Positions 33,629-43,628 of a stretch of DNA of 58,668 bases are shown piece after piece. The translations under genes and the position numbers were made by a program. How positions within the stretch are numbered: the stretch's first letter is position 1; each line of letters starts with the position of its first letter. The notes beneath the pieces are model-generated. The model ran no database searches, was not told where the DNA came from, and saw only the letters and a list, made by a program, of their open reading frames with translations. Origin of the DNA: Clostridiales bacterium (GTDB lineage: Bacteria; Acidobacteriota; Aminicenantia; Aminicenantales; UBA8522); contig JARYMI010000019.1 of NCBI GenBank assembly GCA_029907205.1, positions 1 to 58,668 of the forward strand. Direction: 5' to 3'.

Positions 33629-35091
33629 ACGCGGCCACGATTTCTTTCCTGGTGTACACGGGCATACTCGCGGCCATCGGGGTCTGGTCGTTCCGGATCG
33701 TCGAGAAAGTCCCCATCAACAAATACGAACAAGAGTTCTATGCTGCTGGGCGGGGGCTAGGGGGAGTGGTGGTGGCTCTCGTTATCGCTGGAGGTCTCGC
33801 CAGCGCGGGCACGTTCATCGCCGGGCCTGGGATGACGTACGCCTACGGTTACTCCTGGGTCATGATCAACAACTTCCAGATTTTCATGAACCTTCTTCTT
33901 CTGGCTCCCATCGGGATCCTCGTGGGCATCGTTGCCCGCCGGGTGAACGCCGTCACGTATCTGGATCTGTTCAAGGCCCGATACCAGAGCAAGACGGTCA
34001 TCATCCTCCTGGCTGTCCTGGTCACTTTTTTCTTGATTCCCTACATGGCGACCCAGTTTGTCGGAGCGGCAAGGGTCATCTCCCAGATGACAGGCATGGG
34101 CTATCTTGTTTCGCTGGCGTTCGGCGCGCTGGTCGTGCTGGTTTACTGTGTCCTGGGCGGGATGCGAGGAACATCTTTAGCGACGCTTCTTCAGGGTGTT
34201 GTGATCACGGTGGGCTGCATCATGTTGTTCATCGGAACCGTCCATTCCGCGGGCGGCTTCCAGAGATCGACAGAGGTTTTGGCCGCCCAAGACGCGAGCT
34301 TTCTTTCTCCGACAAAGAGCGGGGAATTCCCTCCGGCCTTCGCTTTTTCCGTTGCCTGCATGACGGGGTTCTTCATCGTGGGCATGCCCCACGCCATGCT
34401 CGGCGCGCTCACGTACAAGAATACAAAAGCCCTGAAACGAGGAATATGGATGGGAGGGATTTTAGTCTTCCTGTGGACTTTGCTTCTCTGCCTTTCCGGA
34501 GTGGTCGGGAGGTCCATCATCCCTAACCTTGCCGTGCCTGATGAGATCGCGCCCTGGCTGGCCATGAACGTGATGCCTAAAGCCCTGGCCGGGATCGTGC
34601 TTGCCGGGATTGTCGCCGGCATCCAGACGACTGTCGCCGCCATGGCCATCATCATCACTTCGAGTATCGCTAAAAATGTCCTCCAGGAACTCAGGCCGGA
34701 CGTTTCTCCAACGACGATTAAGGCCGCTTCACGTTGGACCATGGCGGCCTGCCTGGCGCTGGCCATGGGGTTGGCAGTTTTTCAGCCGAAGTTGATCCAG
34801 TGGATCATCTTTTTTTCGATCGGCGGTTTGGAAGCGGCAACCTTCGGCCCAATCCTTTTAGGGTTCAACTGGAAAAGAGGAAACAGGTACGGAGCCCTGG
34901 CCGCAATCGCCTGCGGGATGGTCGTTTACGCTTTGGCCAATACTGTCTGTCCTTGGTTGAAGCTCTGGGGGACTCATCCCTCATTGGTCGCGGTCATAGC
35001 CGCCGTCATCGCCTTTATCGGAGCCAGCCTGGTTTCTCGCCCGCCCAGTGAAAATGTTGTTCAAACATTCTGGGGACAAAAAATCTCCTGA
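33625..35091 (+). CDS. Sodium:solute symporter (SSF family)
   Basis: 488 residues with about 13 membrane helices. GGLASAGTFIAGPGMTYAYGYSW, VTYLDLFKARYQSK, VLVYCVLGGMRGTSLATLLQG and IVAGIQTTVAAMAIIITSS match the SSF fold (sodium site in helices 1 and 8). The closest named type by neighbourhood is sodium/pantothenate, but the substrate cannot be read from sequence. It is translationally coupled to the small membrane protein upstream. Confidence 0.85.
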   Translation: MNAATISFLVYTGILAAIGVWSFRIVEKVPINKYEQEFYAAGRGLGGVVVALVIAGGLASAGTFIAGPGMTYAYGYSWVMINNFQIFMNLLLLAPIGILVGIVARRVNAVTYLDLFKARYQSKTVIILLAVLVTFFLIPYMATQFVGAARVISQMTGMGYLVSLAFGALVVLVYCVLGGMRGTSLATLLQGVVITVGCIMLFIGTVHSAGGFQRSTEVLAAQDASFLSPTKSGEFPPAFAFSVACMTGFFIVGMPHAMLGALTYKNTKALKRGIWMGGILVFLWTLLLCLSGVVGRSIIPNLAVPDEIAPWLAMNVMPKALAGIVLAGIVAGIQTTVAAMAIIITSSIAKNVLQELRPDVSPTTIKAASRWTMAACLALAMGLAVFQPKLIQWIIFFSIGGLEAATFGPILLGFNWKRGNRYGALAAIACGMVVYALANTVCPWLKLWGTHPSLVAVIAAVIAFIGASLVSRPPSENVVQTFWGQKIS

Positions 35092-35113
35092 TGGGGTAAT
35101 AGTCCAGTCTGGC

Positions 35114-36718
35114 TTACCGCTCAGACGATTTTTTCCCTGGCTTTAGCAAGAGGTCCTGGAAATCAAAGCTGAAATCTGTTTCCGGGGACACAGCCCTCAT
35201 CTTGGCCTGATCGATCGTCCCGTCGGGGTTGAGGGCAAAAGTCACGTAGGCATCAGCCCGAAGCTCCCGGTCGCGCCACCTGACGACAAAAGTGTCGTAT
35301 TGCCAGTGCTCGAGGTCGCCGATGAGCAGGGGAGTCCTCGAAAAGCTCATGACGAGCTTGCCGTCCTCGAAAGCGATCGTGATGTCGCCGTACCAGGCAT
35401 CCGTGTATATGCCTGCGTATTTCTCTAAAGCGAGCGATGGCTTCGATGCCGCATCACGGGCGCTGGCCGCCTTTTTCATCGCCTCGGCCGTTCGTGCCTC
35501 CCGGCGCGCCCGGATCTTGAGGTAGGTGTCAACCCAATCCCTCGATGGTGCCTTAAGATAGTGGTCGACGATATGCCAGGTCAGGGAGCTGAAGGCTTCT
35601 CCGGATTCCTGGTTTGTGAGCACCGTAATCCCCAGGTTCAACTCGGGAAGGAGCGTGACTTTGGAAACATATCCCGGCAATCCGCCCGTGTGAGTGATGA
35701 CTTTTTTCCCGCGATAGTCATGAACATTAAGGCCAAGCGCATATCCCTGGAAATTTATCTTTAAGTCGGCCAGTTCAGGCGGCGGGGCCGGACTCGGTAT
35801 CGGCGTTACCAAAGTTACGAGCTCGCGGGCCGTCTTCTCGTTAAAGAGCCGCGACCCGTCGGCCAGCCGCCCCTCGTTGAGCAAGACGAGCATCCACTTG
35901 GCCATGTCCTCGGCGTTTGAGTTGATGCCGCCCGCGGGGTTGGTGTTTTCGCTGTCCATGGGTTTAACGAGCCGGACGACACCCTCGACCGGCGCATGGG
36001 TCCCGGCGACGTTTCCCATGTTTGCTGTGGCGGAATAGCGCACATCGCTTGTCGTCATCCCGACCTTCTTCAGGATGCGCTGGCCGACGAAATCCTCCCA
36101 GGTCAGGCCGCTCACCGTTTCTATGACCTCGCCCGCAACTAAGTATAGGACATTGTCATAGGCGTAGGCGTTGCGAAAAGACGTTGCGGGTTTGATGAAC
36201 CGCAAGCGTCGCATAATCTCTTTGCGGGTGTAAGTAGAAGGAGGCCACCACAGAAGATCGCCGGCTCCCAGGCCCAGGCCGCTCCGGTGGACGAGCAGGT
36301 CGCGGATGGTCAGCTCCCGGGTAACGTACGGGTCCCACATCTGGAACCAGGGAAGATAATCGATAACCGGTGCATCCCAGGCGATTTTTCCTTCTTCAAC
36401 CAGCAATCCCAGAGCAACTGCCGTGAAGACCTTGGTGTTGGAGGCGATCCCGAAGAGCGTCTGGCCGTCAACGGGAGCTGGTTCACCCAGCCTGCGCACG
36501 CCGTATCCCTTGGCGATAACAACCTGGCCGTCCTTGACGATGGCCAGCCCGATTCCCGGCACCTTAAAGGTATCCATCACCCGGGCCACGGTGGCGTCGA
36601 GGCCGGGCGGAGCCTGGACGAGCTTCTTTTGTTCGGCTTGGCCGCCAGCCCAGGACACGGAGGCCAAAAAAGTCAAAATAAAGAGAAATGCCAACCGGCT
36701 TTGATTTCTGATTTTCAT
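35114..36718 (-). CDS. Exported serine hydrolase, beta-lactamase-like
   Basis: 534 residues with a signal peptide (LAFLFILTFLASVSWAGG). Motifs: GIASNTKVFTAVALG (SxxK), YAYDNVLYLVAGEVI (YxN) and VITHTGGLPGY (HxG). A C-terminal domain (ALEKYAGIYTDAWYGDITIAF) resembles DUF3471, as in the paralogue at 51109. It probably cleaves an ester or a D-amino-acid peptide in the periplasm. It is divergent from the sensor kinase pseudogene. Confidence 0.87.
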   Translation of the reverse strand: MKIRNQSRLAFLFILTFLASVSWAGGQAEQKKLVQAPPGLDATVARVMDTFKVPGIGLAIVKDGQVVIAKGYGVRRLGEPAPVDGQTLFGIASNTKVFTAVALGLLVEEGKIAWDAPVIDYLPWFQMWDPYVTRELTIRDLLVHRSGLGLGAGDLLWWPPSTYTRKEIMRRLRFIKPATSFRNAYAYDNVLYLVAGEVIETVSGLTWEDFVGQRILKKVGMTTSDVRYSATANMGNVAGTHAPVEGVVRLVKPMDSENTNPAGGINSNAEDMAKWMLVLLNEGRLADGSRLFNEKTARELVTLVTPIPSPAPPPELADLKINFQGYALGLNVHDYRGKKVITHTGGLPGYVSKVTLLPELNLGITVLTNQESGEAFSSLTWHIVDHYLKAPSRDWVDTYLKIRARREARTAEAMKKAASARDAASKPSLALEKYAGIYTDAWYGDITIAFEDGKLVMSFSRTPLLIGDLEHWQYDTFVVRWRDRELRADAYVTFALNPDGTIDQAKMRAVSPETDFSFDFQDLLLKPGKKSSER

Positions 36719-37018
36719 GATGACTGGACTCTCCTTTCCGCCTAAACTGTATCGTCAGCGCAGGAGGCATGTCAAGGATAGCTGAGAAGTTTTCCTCATT
36801 TTTCTCGAACGACAGCCTGCACCTCCGGCTTGCGAAATTTCTGAACAATTAAGATCTGAGCACCTAAAAAAATACAAAAAAATCTTATCAATTTGCCGCC
36901 AATTCTGTATAATCTAATCGCAGTTGATAAAGGGATGCGCGATGACCTGATGCGGGATTGAAGCAGATTCATTTTTCCGGTCATTCCTTTGCGCACACAG
37001 ACATAAAGGAGAAATAAA
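36719..37018. other. Divergent intergenic region
   Basis: 300 bases. TGTATAAT with TATAAT at 36908-36913 is a good -10 for the kinase gene (possible -35 TTATCA, 36885-36890). In the leader, ATGACC and GGTCAT, flanked by GCGC on both sides (about 36937-36992), can form a hairpin. A Shine-Dalgarno AAAGGAG precedes 37019. No gene is seen. Confidence 0.4.
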
Positions 37019-39969
37019 ATGAGAAAGGGGGATTTTTCTCTCACTCCAGCCAGGCGAATATGGATAGTCATATTCCTCTTGATTTCTCTCCCGCTTCTCG
37101 CCGGAGGACACTGGTATTTCTGGACAGAAGCGGGGCGCATTCGGAAGGAGAAATTCCAGGATCTTGCTGCCATAGGCGAGCTGAAAGCAGGCGGGATCGT
37201 CCAATGGCGGATGGAACGGTTGGGCGATGCCCGGGATCTTGCCGACAGCCCATTCTTCAAGAAGGCGGTGGAAGAGTGGCTGGGGAGTCCCGGTAACCTC
37301 ATCCTCCGCCAGGGCATTTTGAAACGCCTGGAGCTCACAAACGAAGTCTTCGGTTATGCCAACGTCCTCCTTCTCGACCTGGACGGCCGCGTTCTTCTTT
37401 CCGTCAAAGAAGACCCTGACCCGGTGGGAACCGACACCTGGCGAGCCATAGAAGAGGCTATGAGAAGCAGAAAGGCCGTGCTCACTGACCTCTTTCGCGG
37501 CCCCTCCGGCGTTATCTACTTGGACAGCGTCGTGCCTGTGCTGAACGCGGGTGGTTTACCCGTCGCTGTCCTGGTCTTAAGAAGCGACGCGCAAGCCTTC
37601 CTGTTTCCGTTTGTCCAATCCTGGCCCACACCCAGCCAGAGCGCAGAAACGCTCCTCGTCCGGCGGGAAGGGGAGGAGGTTGTGTGTCTAAATGAGCTTC
37701 GCCACCGCGCCGGTACTGCTCTCTCTTATGGCTTTCCTCTGAGCCTGACGACGCTTCCCTCTGTCCAGGCGGCTCTCGGAAAAGAAGGCAAGTTCGAAGG
37801 CAGGGATTACCGCGGCGTTAAGGTTCTCGCAGACCTGCGCCCCGTGCCCGGCTCGGCCTGGTTCATGGTGGCCAAGGAGGACGCCTCAGAGATCCTTGCT
37901 GAGATGCGCTACCGCGCCGTCATCACAATTCTTCTTGTGGCGTTCCTCATCTTGCTTGCCGCTGCCGGGGTCTCATTCGGCTACAGACAACGCCAGGCCC
38001 ATTTCTATGGCGCACTGTACGAGTCGGAAAGAAAAAAGAGAGAGATGCAGGAAGAGATGCGCACAACCCTCTACAGCATAGGCGACGCTGTCATCACGAC
38101 AGACACAAAAGGCCTGGTGAAGGTGATGAACCCGGTGGCCGAGCGCCTGACCGGCTGGAGAGAGGCCGAGGCAAAGGGAAAACCGAGGAACGCGCAGCCC
38201 TTGAGGCGCTGAAGGAGAGCGAAGAGCGTTATCGCGCCGTCGTGGAATTTTCGCACAACGGAGTCCTTATTGTGGGAGAGGATTATAAGTTTAGATACGC
38301 GAATGACAAGCTCTGTGAAATCGTCGGATACAGCCGCGAAGAAATCATTGGTCACGATTTCAGAGAATTTTTGGATGAGGAAAGCAAGATCCTGGTCGCG
38401 GACCGGTACGTAAGACGACAGCGGGGCGAGGATGTGCCGCCTCGATATGAATTCAATATCGTCAAAAAAGACGGTGAAAAAAGAAGAATGGAGATCAGCT
38501 CGACGATTGTGAGAGATTCAAAGGGAAAGGTAAGCACAATCGCCCAGATCCTCGATATCACTGAGCGCAAGCGGGCGGAGGAGGCGCTCCGCGCGAGCGA
38601 GGAAAAATACCGGATTCTCCATGAGTTCGCCGGCGAGGCCATTTTCACTTTCGGCGTTGACCTCAAGTTGATGGAAATCAACAAAGCGGCCTGCGATTAT
38701 GTTGGGGCGGTTAGAGAAGAACTGCTCGGCAGGGACATTTTCGAGCTGGGCAGGCTCCATCCCGATGACAACGCCAAGGCGTTAGAAAATATCCAAAAGA
38801 TCTTGTCCGGGGAGAAAACTCTCGTTGTCGACAAGCTCCGGTTCAAGGGAAAGCACGGCCTTTACGGTATCTTCCAGGTGACGTCGACCGCAGTTATCAG
38901 GGATGGGGAAATTGTCGCCGTGACCAATGTCTCCCGCGATGTGACTCTTGAAGAACAGCTTTATTCCGCTCTTGAGGCCTCGGAGAGAAGACACCGGTTC
39001 TTGTTCAACGCCGGAAACGACGCTATTTTTGTTTACGAACTAACAGAAGATATGAAACCGGGAAAATTTGTTGAAGTCAACGATCTTGCCTGCATGATAA
39101 CAGCGTACTCCAGGGAAGAATTGCTCCGGCTTTCCAAGCTTGACCTTGTCGTGCCCGAAGAAAAAGAGCAAGTCTATGATTCCCAGCTCATTCTGAGTGA
39201 AAAAAAACACCGGGTTTTTGAACGGACATTCATGACAAAAGACGGACGCAGGATTCCGTCCGAAGTCTCCTCCCACCTATTCGAACTCAACGGCAAGCCC
39301 ACGGTGCTCGCTATCGTTCGCGACATTTCTGAGCGAAAGAAAGTAGAAGAAAATCTCAAGGCTGCTCTTAAAGAAAAAGACGTCATGCTCCGGGAGATTC
39401 ATCACCGGGTCAAGAACAACATGCAGATTATGTCGAGCCTCCTCAGGCTCCAGGCCCGCCAGACAACCGATGAGAAGGCCAGGGAGGCCTTAAGCGAAAG
39501 CCATACAAGAATCCGCTCCATGGCTATAATCCACGAAAAGCTTTATCAATCAAAGGACTTCGCCAGCATCGACTTCGCTGATTACATCGAGAAAATGGTC
39601 ACTCATCTTTTTGCTGTTTACGAGGTGGACACCGAGCGGGTCCGTTTCAAGATAGACGTGCGGCATGTTGAGATGGACATCAACCGGGCCATCCCCTGCG
39701 GCCTGATCATAAATGAGCTCGTTTCCAACGCCCTCAAGTACGCCTTCCCCGGTGGAAAGAAGGGAGAGCTTGTGATCAGGATGTTCAGGGACGAAGGCGG
39801 CAAGTACAGTCTGATTGTCAAAGATACGGGCAGCGGGTTCCCGGAGAGTATCGATGTCCAAATGCCGCAAACTCTGGGCCTCCAGATCGTCGCAGACTTA
39901 ACGAAACAATTGGACGGGAAGCTCGAGCTCCGCCGCGACGGCGGCACCGAAATTCAAATCACATTTTGA
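37019..39969 (+). pseudogene. Membrane sensor histidine kinase broken inside its first PAS domain
   Basis: The 5' frame (37019-38212) gives a membrane helix, a sensor region of about 260 residues outside the membrane, a second helix ([21 protein letters not shown]) and the first half of a PAS domain ([32 protein letters not shown]). It then runs out of frame. The 3' frame picks up at [19 protein letters not shown], the linker after a PAS domain, and goes on with three more PAS domains, then HisKA_2 (REIHHRVKNNMQI, phospho-His) and an ATPase (NELVSNALKYAF, DTGSGF). About 80 residues of PAS are lost around 38185. The 3' part could still be made as a soluble kinase from ATG 38242. Confidence 0.82.
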
Positions 39970-39981
39970 GCCGGGAACTGC

Positions 39982-41139
39982 TCAGTAGACACAGCGGCGA
40001 GCTTCGTCGGCGTAAGCCATGATGAGCTCCGGGTCAGCGTCGAAGAAGTGGTCGGAAGGAGAGAGGATATAACCGCCGCCTTCCCCGGCTTCCTCAAAAC
40101 AGCGCCGGACGGCGCGGCGCGTCTCTTCAGCCGAACACCCGCTGAAGTAATGAAACTGGTCGAACCCGCCGATCATGGATACGCGGCTTCCGATCCTGCG
40201 CTTGGCCTCCAGAAGGTCAACGTCGCCCCCCATGCCCGAAGGCGTGAATGTTTCCATAGCGTCGGGGTCCATGGCCGCGATATTCTCGAGGATGGGCATC
40301 ATGCCTCCGCACGTGTGATAGACGACGCGCTGGCCGGCCGCATGGGCCAGGGCGATGAGCTCGGCGTCGTAAGGGGCGACGAACTCGTCGAAAAGCCGTG
40401 GTGAGATGACCGTCGAGGAGGCATCGCCGCCGCCGTGCTCGACGAGGTCGAAACGGGCGCCCGTCATCGATTCGACGAACGCTTTTTTCCGCGCCTTGAG
40501 AATCCTCAGGAACTCGTGGACCCAGGCCGGGTCGTCGAATGTCGCTAAGATGAGGTTCTCAGTGCCGTAGAGACAGGCGGCGTCCTGCCAGCAGCCCGGC
40601 TGGCCGTAGATGTCAAAGCCCGGGATGTTGCCGCGCACGAGGCCGCGCTCGCCGTATTCTTCGGCCAGCCGGTTCACCTTGTCCACGTCGCACGCTGGCG
40701 CCGGCGCGTAGGCGGCGATGATTTCGATATCTGTTTTTTCCTTGATGAGCCGTTCGGTGACCCAGTTGGTGTAGCCCGTGCTCTGGAGAACCATAGACAG
40801 CGTCTTCTTTGGCGTGACGATGCTGAACCGCGTTGTCTTGTATTCCTGGCCAGGAACGTCTTCGGTCTCGATGTGCCAGTTAGGCGATACAATCTGTCGG
40901 GAGGAGGCCAAATCCACCTCTTCATCATTTGGGTCGAAAGACTCGCCCTTCGCCTCGTCCGGCTTTTGCGCCGCCAGCCAGAGGATGGGGTCGAGCCCGA
41001 AATAGTCGAAGAATTCGTCATTCGAGATTCCGCCCATGTATTTATCCAGAAAGTATTTCATGAGATGATGGGTGGTCACGGGAAGCCGGTCGGGCATCTT
41101 CCGCTCGAGCGCGGCGATGAAGCGCTTTTTGGCGGTCAT
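39982..41139 (-). CDS. Uroporphyrinogen-decarboxylase-fold methyltransferase
   Basis: 385 residues of the UroD/MtaA superfamily: RFIAALERKMPDRLPV at the start, then HGGGDASSTVISPRLFDEFVAPYDAELI and VVYHTCGGMMPILENIAAM, in which the His and Cys of HTCGG fit the zinc site of corrinoid-dependent methyltransferases rather than true heme-pathway UroD. Late motif: GGYILSPSDHF. It probably transfers a methyl group between a small molecule and a corrinoid protein or thiol. No intact corrinoid protein gene is adjacent; a possible remnant of an upstream operon partner lies at 41147. Confidence 0.8.
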   Translation of the reverse strand: MTAKKRFIAALERKMPDRLPVTTHHLMKYFLDKYMGGISNDEFFDYFGLDPILWLAAQKPDEAKGESFDPNDEEVDLASSRQIVSPNWHIETEDVPGQEYKTTRFSIVTPKKTLSMVLQSTGYTNWVTERLIKEKTDIEIIAAYAPAPACDVDKVNRLAEEYGERGLVRGNIPGFDIYGQPGCWQDAACLYGTENLILATFDDPAWVHEFLRILKARKKAFVESMTGARFDLVEHGGGDASSTVISPRLFDEFVAPYDAELIALAHAAGQRVVYHTCGGMMPILENIAAMDPDAMETFTPSGMGGDVDLLEAKRRIGSRVSMIGGFDQFHYFSGCSAEETRRAVRRCFEEAGEGGGYILSPSDHFFDADPELIMAYADEARRCVY

Positions 41140-41146
41140 TTGCTGT

Positions 41147-41229
41147 TCAGGCGAGCATTTTCTCGATGTTGGTGTTCAAACTGCCGACGGCCACGATCCT
41201 GTTCTTTTTGACTGTGGCTATGCTTCTTT
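41147..41229 (-). pseudogene. Possible 3' remnant of a gene upstream of the UroD-type gene
   Basis: In one minus-strand frame the stretch reads TVKKNRIVAVGSLNTNIEKM and ends with a stop eight bases before the UroD-type ATG, the spacing expected for an operon partner. It has no standard start codon. It may be the end of a lost gene, but the fragment is too short to name. Confidence 0.25.
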
Positions 41230-41306
41230 TTCAGCGAAATCCTTCCAAGAATTATAATCTTCTACAATAGCAATAGCAATTATAACAGATACTCGACACC
41301 GCATGC

Positions 41307-41351
41307 TTCGCGTGACGCGAAATTGACAGGTCCTTATGCCTGTGGTAAAGC
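41307..41351 (+). promoter_or_regulatory. Palindrome and promoter before the DUF6599-like gene
   Basis: TTCGCGT, one base, ACGCGAA (41307-41321) is a perfect palindrome. Two bases later comes TTGACA (41323-41328), a 17-base spacer and TAAAGC (41346-41351) with an upstream TG. The palindrome abuts the -35 box and could be an operator. Confidence 0.45.
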
Positions 41352-41375
41352 TTAGGGCAAGATCGCCGGGTTTTC

Positions 41376-42335
41376 ATGAGAAATACATGGGCCGGAAGGG
41401 CTGCGGCAGCCTCGTTGATTCTCTTGGCTGGTCTTCTGCTTTTGGCGGGCAGATTTCGCTCGGGCGGGTCTCACGTGTTAGATAGAGAGAAAGTCGTTTC
41501 TTCCTTTCCTCTCCTGAAGGCCCTGCCGCGCGAGATATGCGGCTGGACGGCTGTTGACGGGGATCAGGTTTTCGGCCGGGACAACATTTTCGACTACATG
41601 GACGGAGCTGGAGAAATCTACCTGGCTTTCGACTTTCAATTTCTGTTTGTCCGTGAGTACGTCAGACCGGACGCCCCCTCGGTCGTCGTCGAAATTTATC
41701 AGATGGCCTCATCCGAGGATGCCTTTGGTGTGTTCACCCAGGATACGGACGGCGAAGAGGCTGATTGCGGCCAGGAGGCCATCTACGCCGCCGGGTTGCT
41801 TCGCTTATGGAAGGGCGATTTTTTCGTCCGGATTCTGGCCGATAAGGAGACGCCGGAGGCAAAAACTGTCGTCATGAAGATGGGAAGCGCCGTTGCTGCG
41901 GCAATCCCGACGGAAGGGAAACGCCCCAAGCTCACCACTGCCCTCCCCGCCGAAGGCCTGCGGCCAAAAAGCCTTCGCTATTTCCATACGCTCATCTCGC
42001 TGAACACCCATTATTATCTGGCTAATGTTAATATCCTTAATCTTTCGCCGGAGACGCAGGCCGTGATGGGCCGTTACCATAAGGAGGGAGCCCAGGCGCA
42101 CCTGTTGCTGGTTGGCTATCCTTCGGCCGGGAGAGCCTTCGACGCTTATGGACGGTTCGTGGAGATGTTCCTGCTGGAACGGTTCGTCCCAGATGTTCCG
42201 GTCAAGCCCAAAAAGCTCGAAAACGGAAAATTCGCCGGAATCGTCCAGAAAGGCGAGTATCTCATCATCGTTCTTGACGCTGACAAAAAAACGCTCCTGG
42301 ATTGGCTTCTCAAGCAAGTCTCTATGAATTTATGA
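41376..42335 (+). CDS. DUF6599-like exported protein
   Basis: 319 residues with an N-terminal hydrophobic signal or anchor (AASLILLAGLLLLAGRF). YMDGAGEIYLAFDFQFLFVREY, VEIYQMASSEDAFGVFTQD and GVQ-type FHTLISLNTHYY are the features I associate with DUF6599 proteins. No enzymatic motif is visible. It is followed 19 bases later by a Tat-DUF362 gene on the same strand, a pairing that suggests a shared, unknown envelope role. Confidence 0.65.
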   Translation: MRNTWAGRAAAASLILLAGLLLLAGRFRSGGSHVLDREKVVSSFPLLKALPREICGWTAVDGDQVFGRDNIFDYMDGAGEIYLAFDFQFLFVREYVRPDAPSVVVEIYQMASSEDAFGVFTQDTDGEEADCGQEAIYAAGLLRLWKGDFFVRILADKETPEAKTVVMKMGSAVAAAIPTEGKRPKLTTALPAEGLRPKSLRYFHTLISLNTHYYLANVNILNLSPETQAVMGRYHKEGAQAHLLLVGYPSAGRAFDAYGRFVEMFLLERFVPDVPVKPKKLENGKFAGIVQKGEYLIIVLDADKKTLLDWLLKQVSMNL

Positions 42336-42354
42336 AACGGGAGGACAAAGAATC

Positions 42355-43272
42355 ATGAGGAAAAAGAAAAACGGCTCGTTGGTGACGAGGCGGGATTTCA
42401 TCAAAGGCGCCGCCCTGGGCGCGCTGGGAATCGCTCTTTACGGCAAAGACGGGCGGCCGTTTGCCGCGCCAAAGTCGAGGTCAGTTCCGTTCGCCGCGGA
42501 GAATCCCCAGAGCACGGTTGTCTTGATCCGGGACGAAAAAGCCATCGGGACAGGCGATAAGATTGACCCGGCCGCCGTCCAGGAGATGATTGATACGGCA
42601 ATAAAAGAGTTTTCCGGAGAAGCAGAAGTCGCCAAGGCCTGGTCGAAATTCTTCCGGGCTAACGATACCGTCGGCGTGAAATTTACTCGCTGCAACTGGA
42701 TGCGCGTGCACACCGAGCAGGCGGTTATCGACGCTATCGTCAGGCGGGTAGAGGAGGCCGGCGTCACTAAAGACCGCATCTTCGCTCAGGACGGGGGGCT
42801 TCCGGTGACCAAATGCACGGCGCTCATCAACGTCCCATCGGTCAAAGTCCATACACTGACCGGAATCGCCGTCTCGCTAAAAAACTACATCAATTTCACC
42901 TCCCAGCCTTCCAAATATCATGCTCCGAGCACGAACCTGGGTGAGATCTTTCTTTTTCCCGAAGTGAAAGGGAAGACGAGGTTGATTGTCGTGGATATGC
43001 TCCGGCCTTATTTCGGCCCCGGGCCGCAGATCAACCCGCTCCACCGCTGGAATTACTGCGGCGTCATGGTCAGCAATGACCCCGTTGCTGTGGACACTGT
43101 CTGCCTGAAAATTTGCCAGGCCAAGCGCAACCTGTTCAGAGGAGAGGAATGGCCTATTTCCCCACCACCCGATAGTATTTATAGCGCCGATAAGAATTAT
43201 AAACTCGGCACGAGCGACCCAGCCAAGATCAAGCTCGTCAAACTTGGCTGGGAAAAGGACATTTTAATCTAA
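42355..43272 (+). CDS. Tat-exported DUF362 protein
   Basis: 305 residues. A twin-arginine signal (TRRDFIKGAALGALGIALYG) leads into a DUF362 domain: VVLIRDEKAIG, DTVGVKFTRCNW, INVPSVKVHTLTGIAVSLKN and NDPVAVDTVCLKI. DUF362 occurs next to or fused with ferredoxin-like domains elsewhere; here there is no Fe-S cluster motif, only scattered cysteines. The function is not known. It forms a unit with the DUF6599-like gene. Confidence 0.8.
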   Translation: MRKKKNGSLVTRRDFIKGAALGALGIALYGKDGRPFAAPKSRSVPFAAENPQSTVVLIRDEKAIGTGDKIDPAAVQEMIDTAIKEFSGEAEVAKAWSKFFRANDTVGVKFTRCNWMRVHTEQAVIDAIVRRVEEAGVTKDRIFAQDGGLPVTKCTALINVPSVKVHTLTGIAVSLKNYINFTSQPSKYHAPSTNLGEIFLFPEVKGKTRLIVVDMLRPYFGPGPQINPLHRWNYCGVMVSNDPVAVDTVCLKICQAKRNLFRGEEWPISPPPDSIYSADKNYKLGTSDPAKIKLVKLGWEKDILI

Positions 43273-43408
43273 TTGGGAATTCCTTATCAGGCCATCGGCG
43301 GCAATATCTTCTTGAAATTGCGCGGCGTCGGCGTCCCATAGGTCTTACAGTTCCACCTCTGAATCTTGACGCGAGGGCACTCTTCCTGTAATAATAATTT
43401 CACGTCGT

Positions 43409-43484
43409 GGGGCTGTAGCTCAGCTGGGAGAGTGCTTGACTGGCAGTCAAGAGGTCGCCGGTTCGATCCCGGTCAGCTCCACCA
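43409..43484 (+). tRNA. tRNA-Ala (GGC)
   Basis: 76 bases including an encoded CCA. The acceptor stem GGGGCTG/CAGCTCC contains the G3-U70 pair that identifies alanine tRNAs. D arm AGCTCAGCTGGGAGAGT; anticodon loop CTGGCAG with anticodon GGC at 43442-43444; T arm CGCCGGTTCGATCCCGG. A T-run follows immediately (43485-43491). Confidence 0.97.
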
Positions 43485-43628
43485 GTTTTTTCCTTAAACC
43501 TCTTTATTTTTCAAGTCGTCGAAATCTATTCGGGGGACGATACGATTTATTAAGGTATAAACCCGGAAGTTCAGCTATTTTATGCCAATTTTGTCTCATG
43601 TCAACGAGTTTGCGTTTATGCCCCCCTT

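Noticed and set aside
33540..34526. 328-codon plus-strand frame over the symporter
   Set aside because: It overlaps the symporter in another frame and is rich in His, Arg and Gly with no hydrophobic helices; a shadow.
39982..41139. Heme-pathway uroporphyrinogen decarboxylase (hemE)
   Set aside because: The HTCGG motif and lack of the HemE N-terminal substrate motif point to a corrinoid-type methyltransferase of the same fold.
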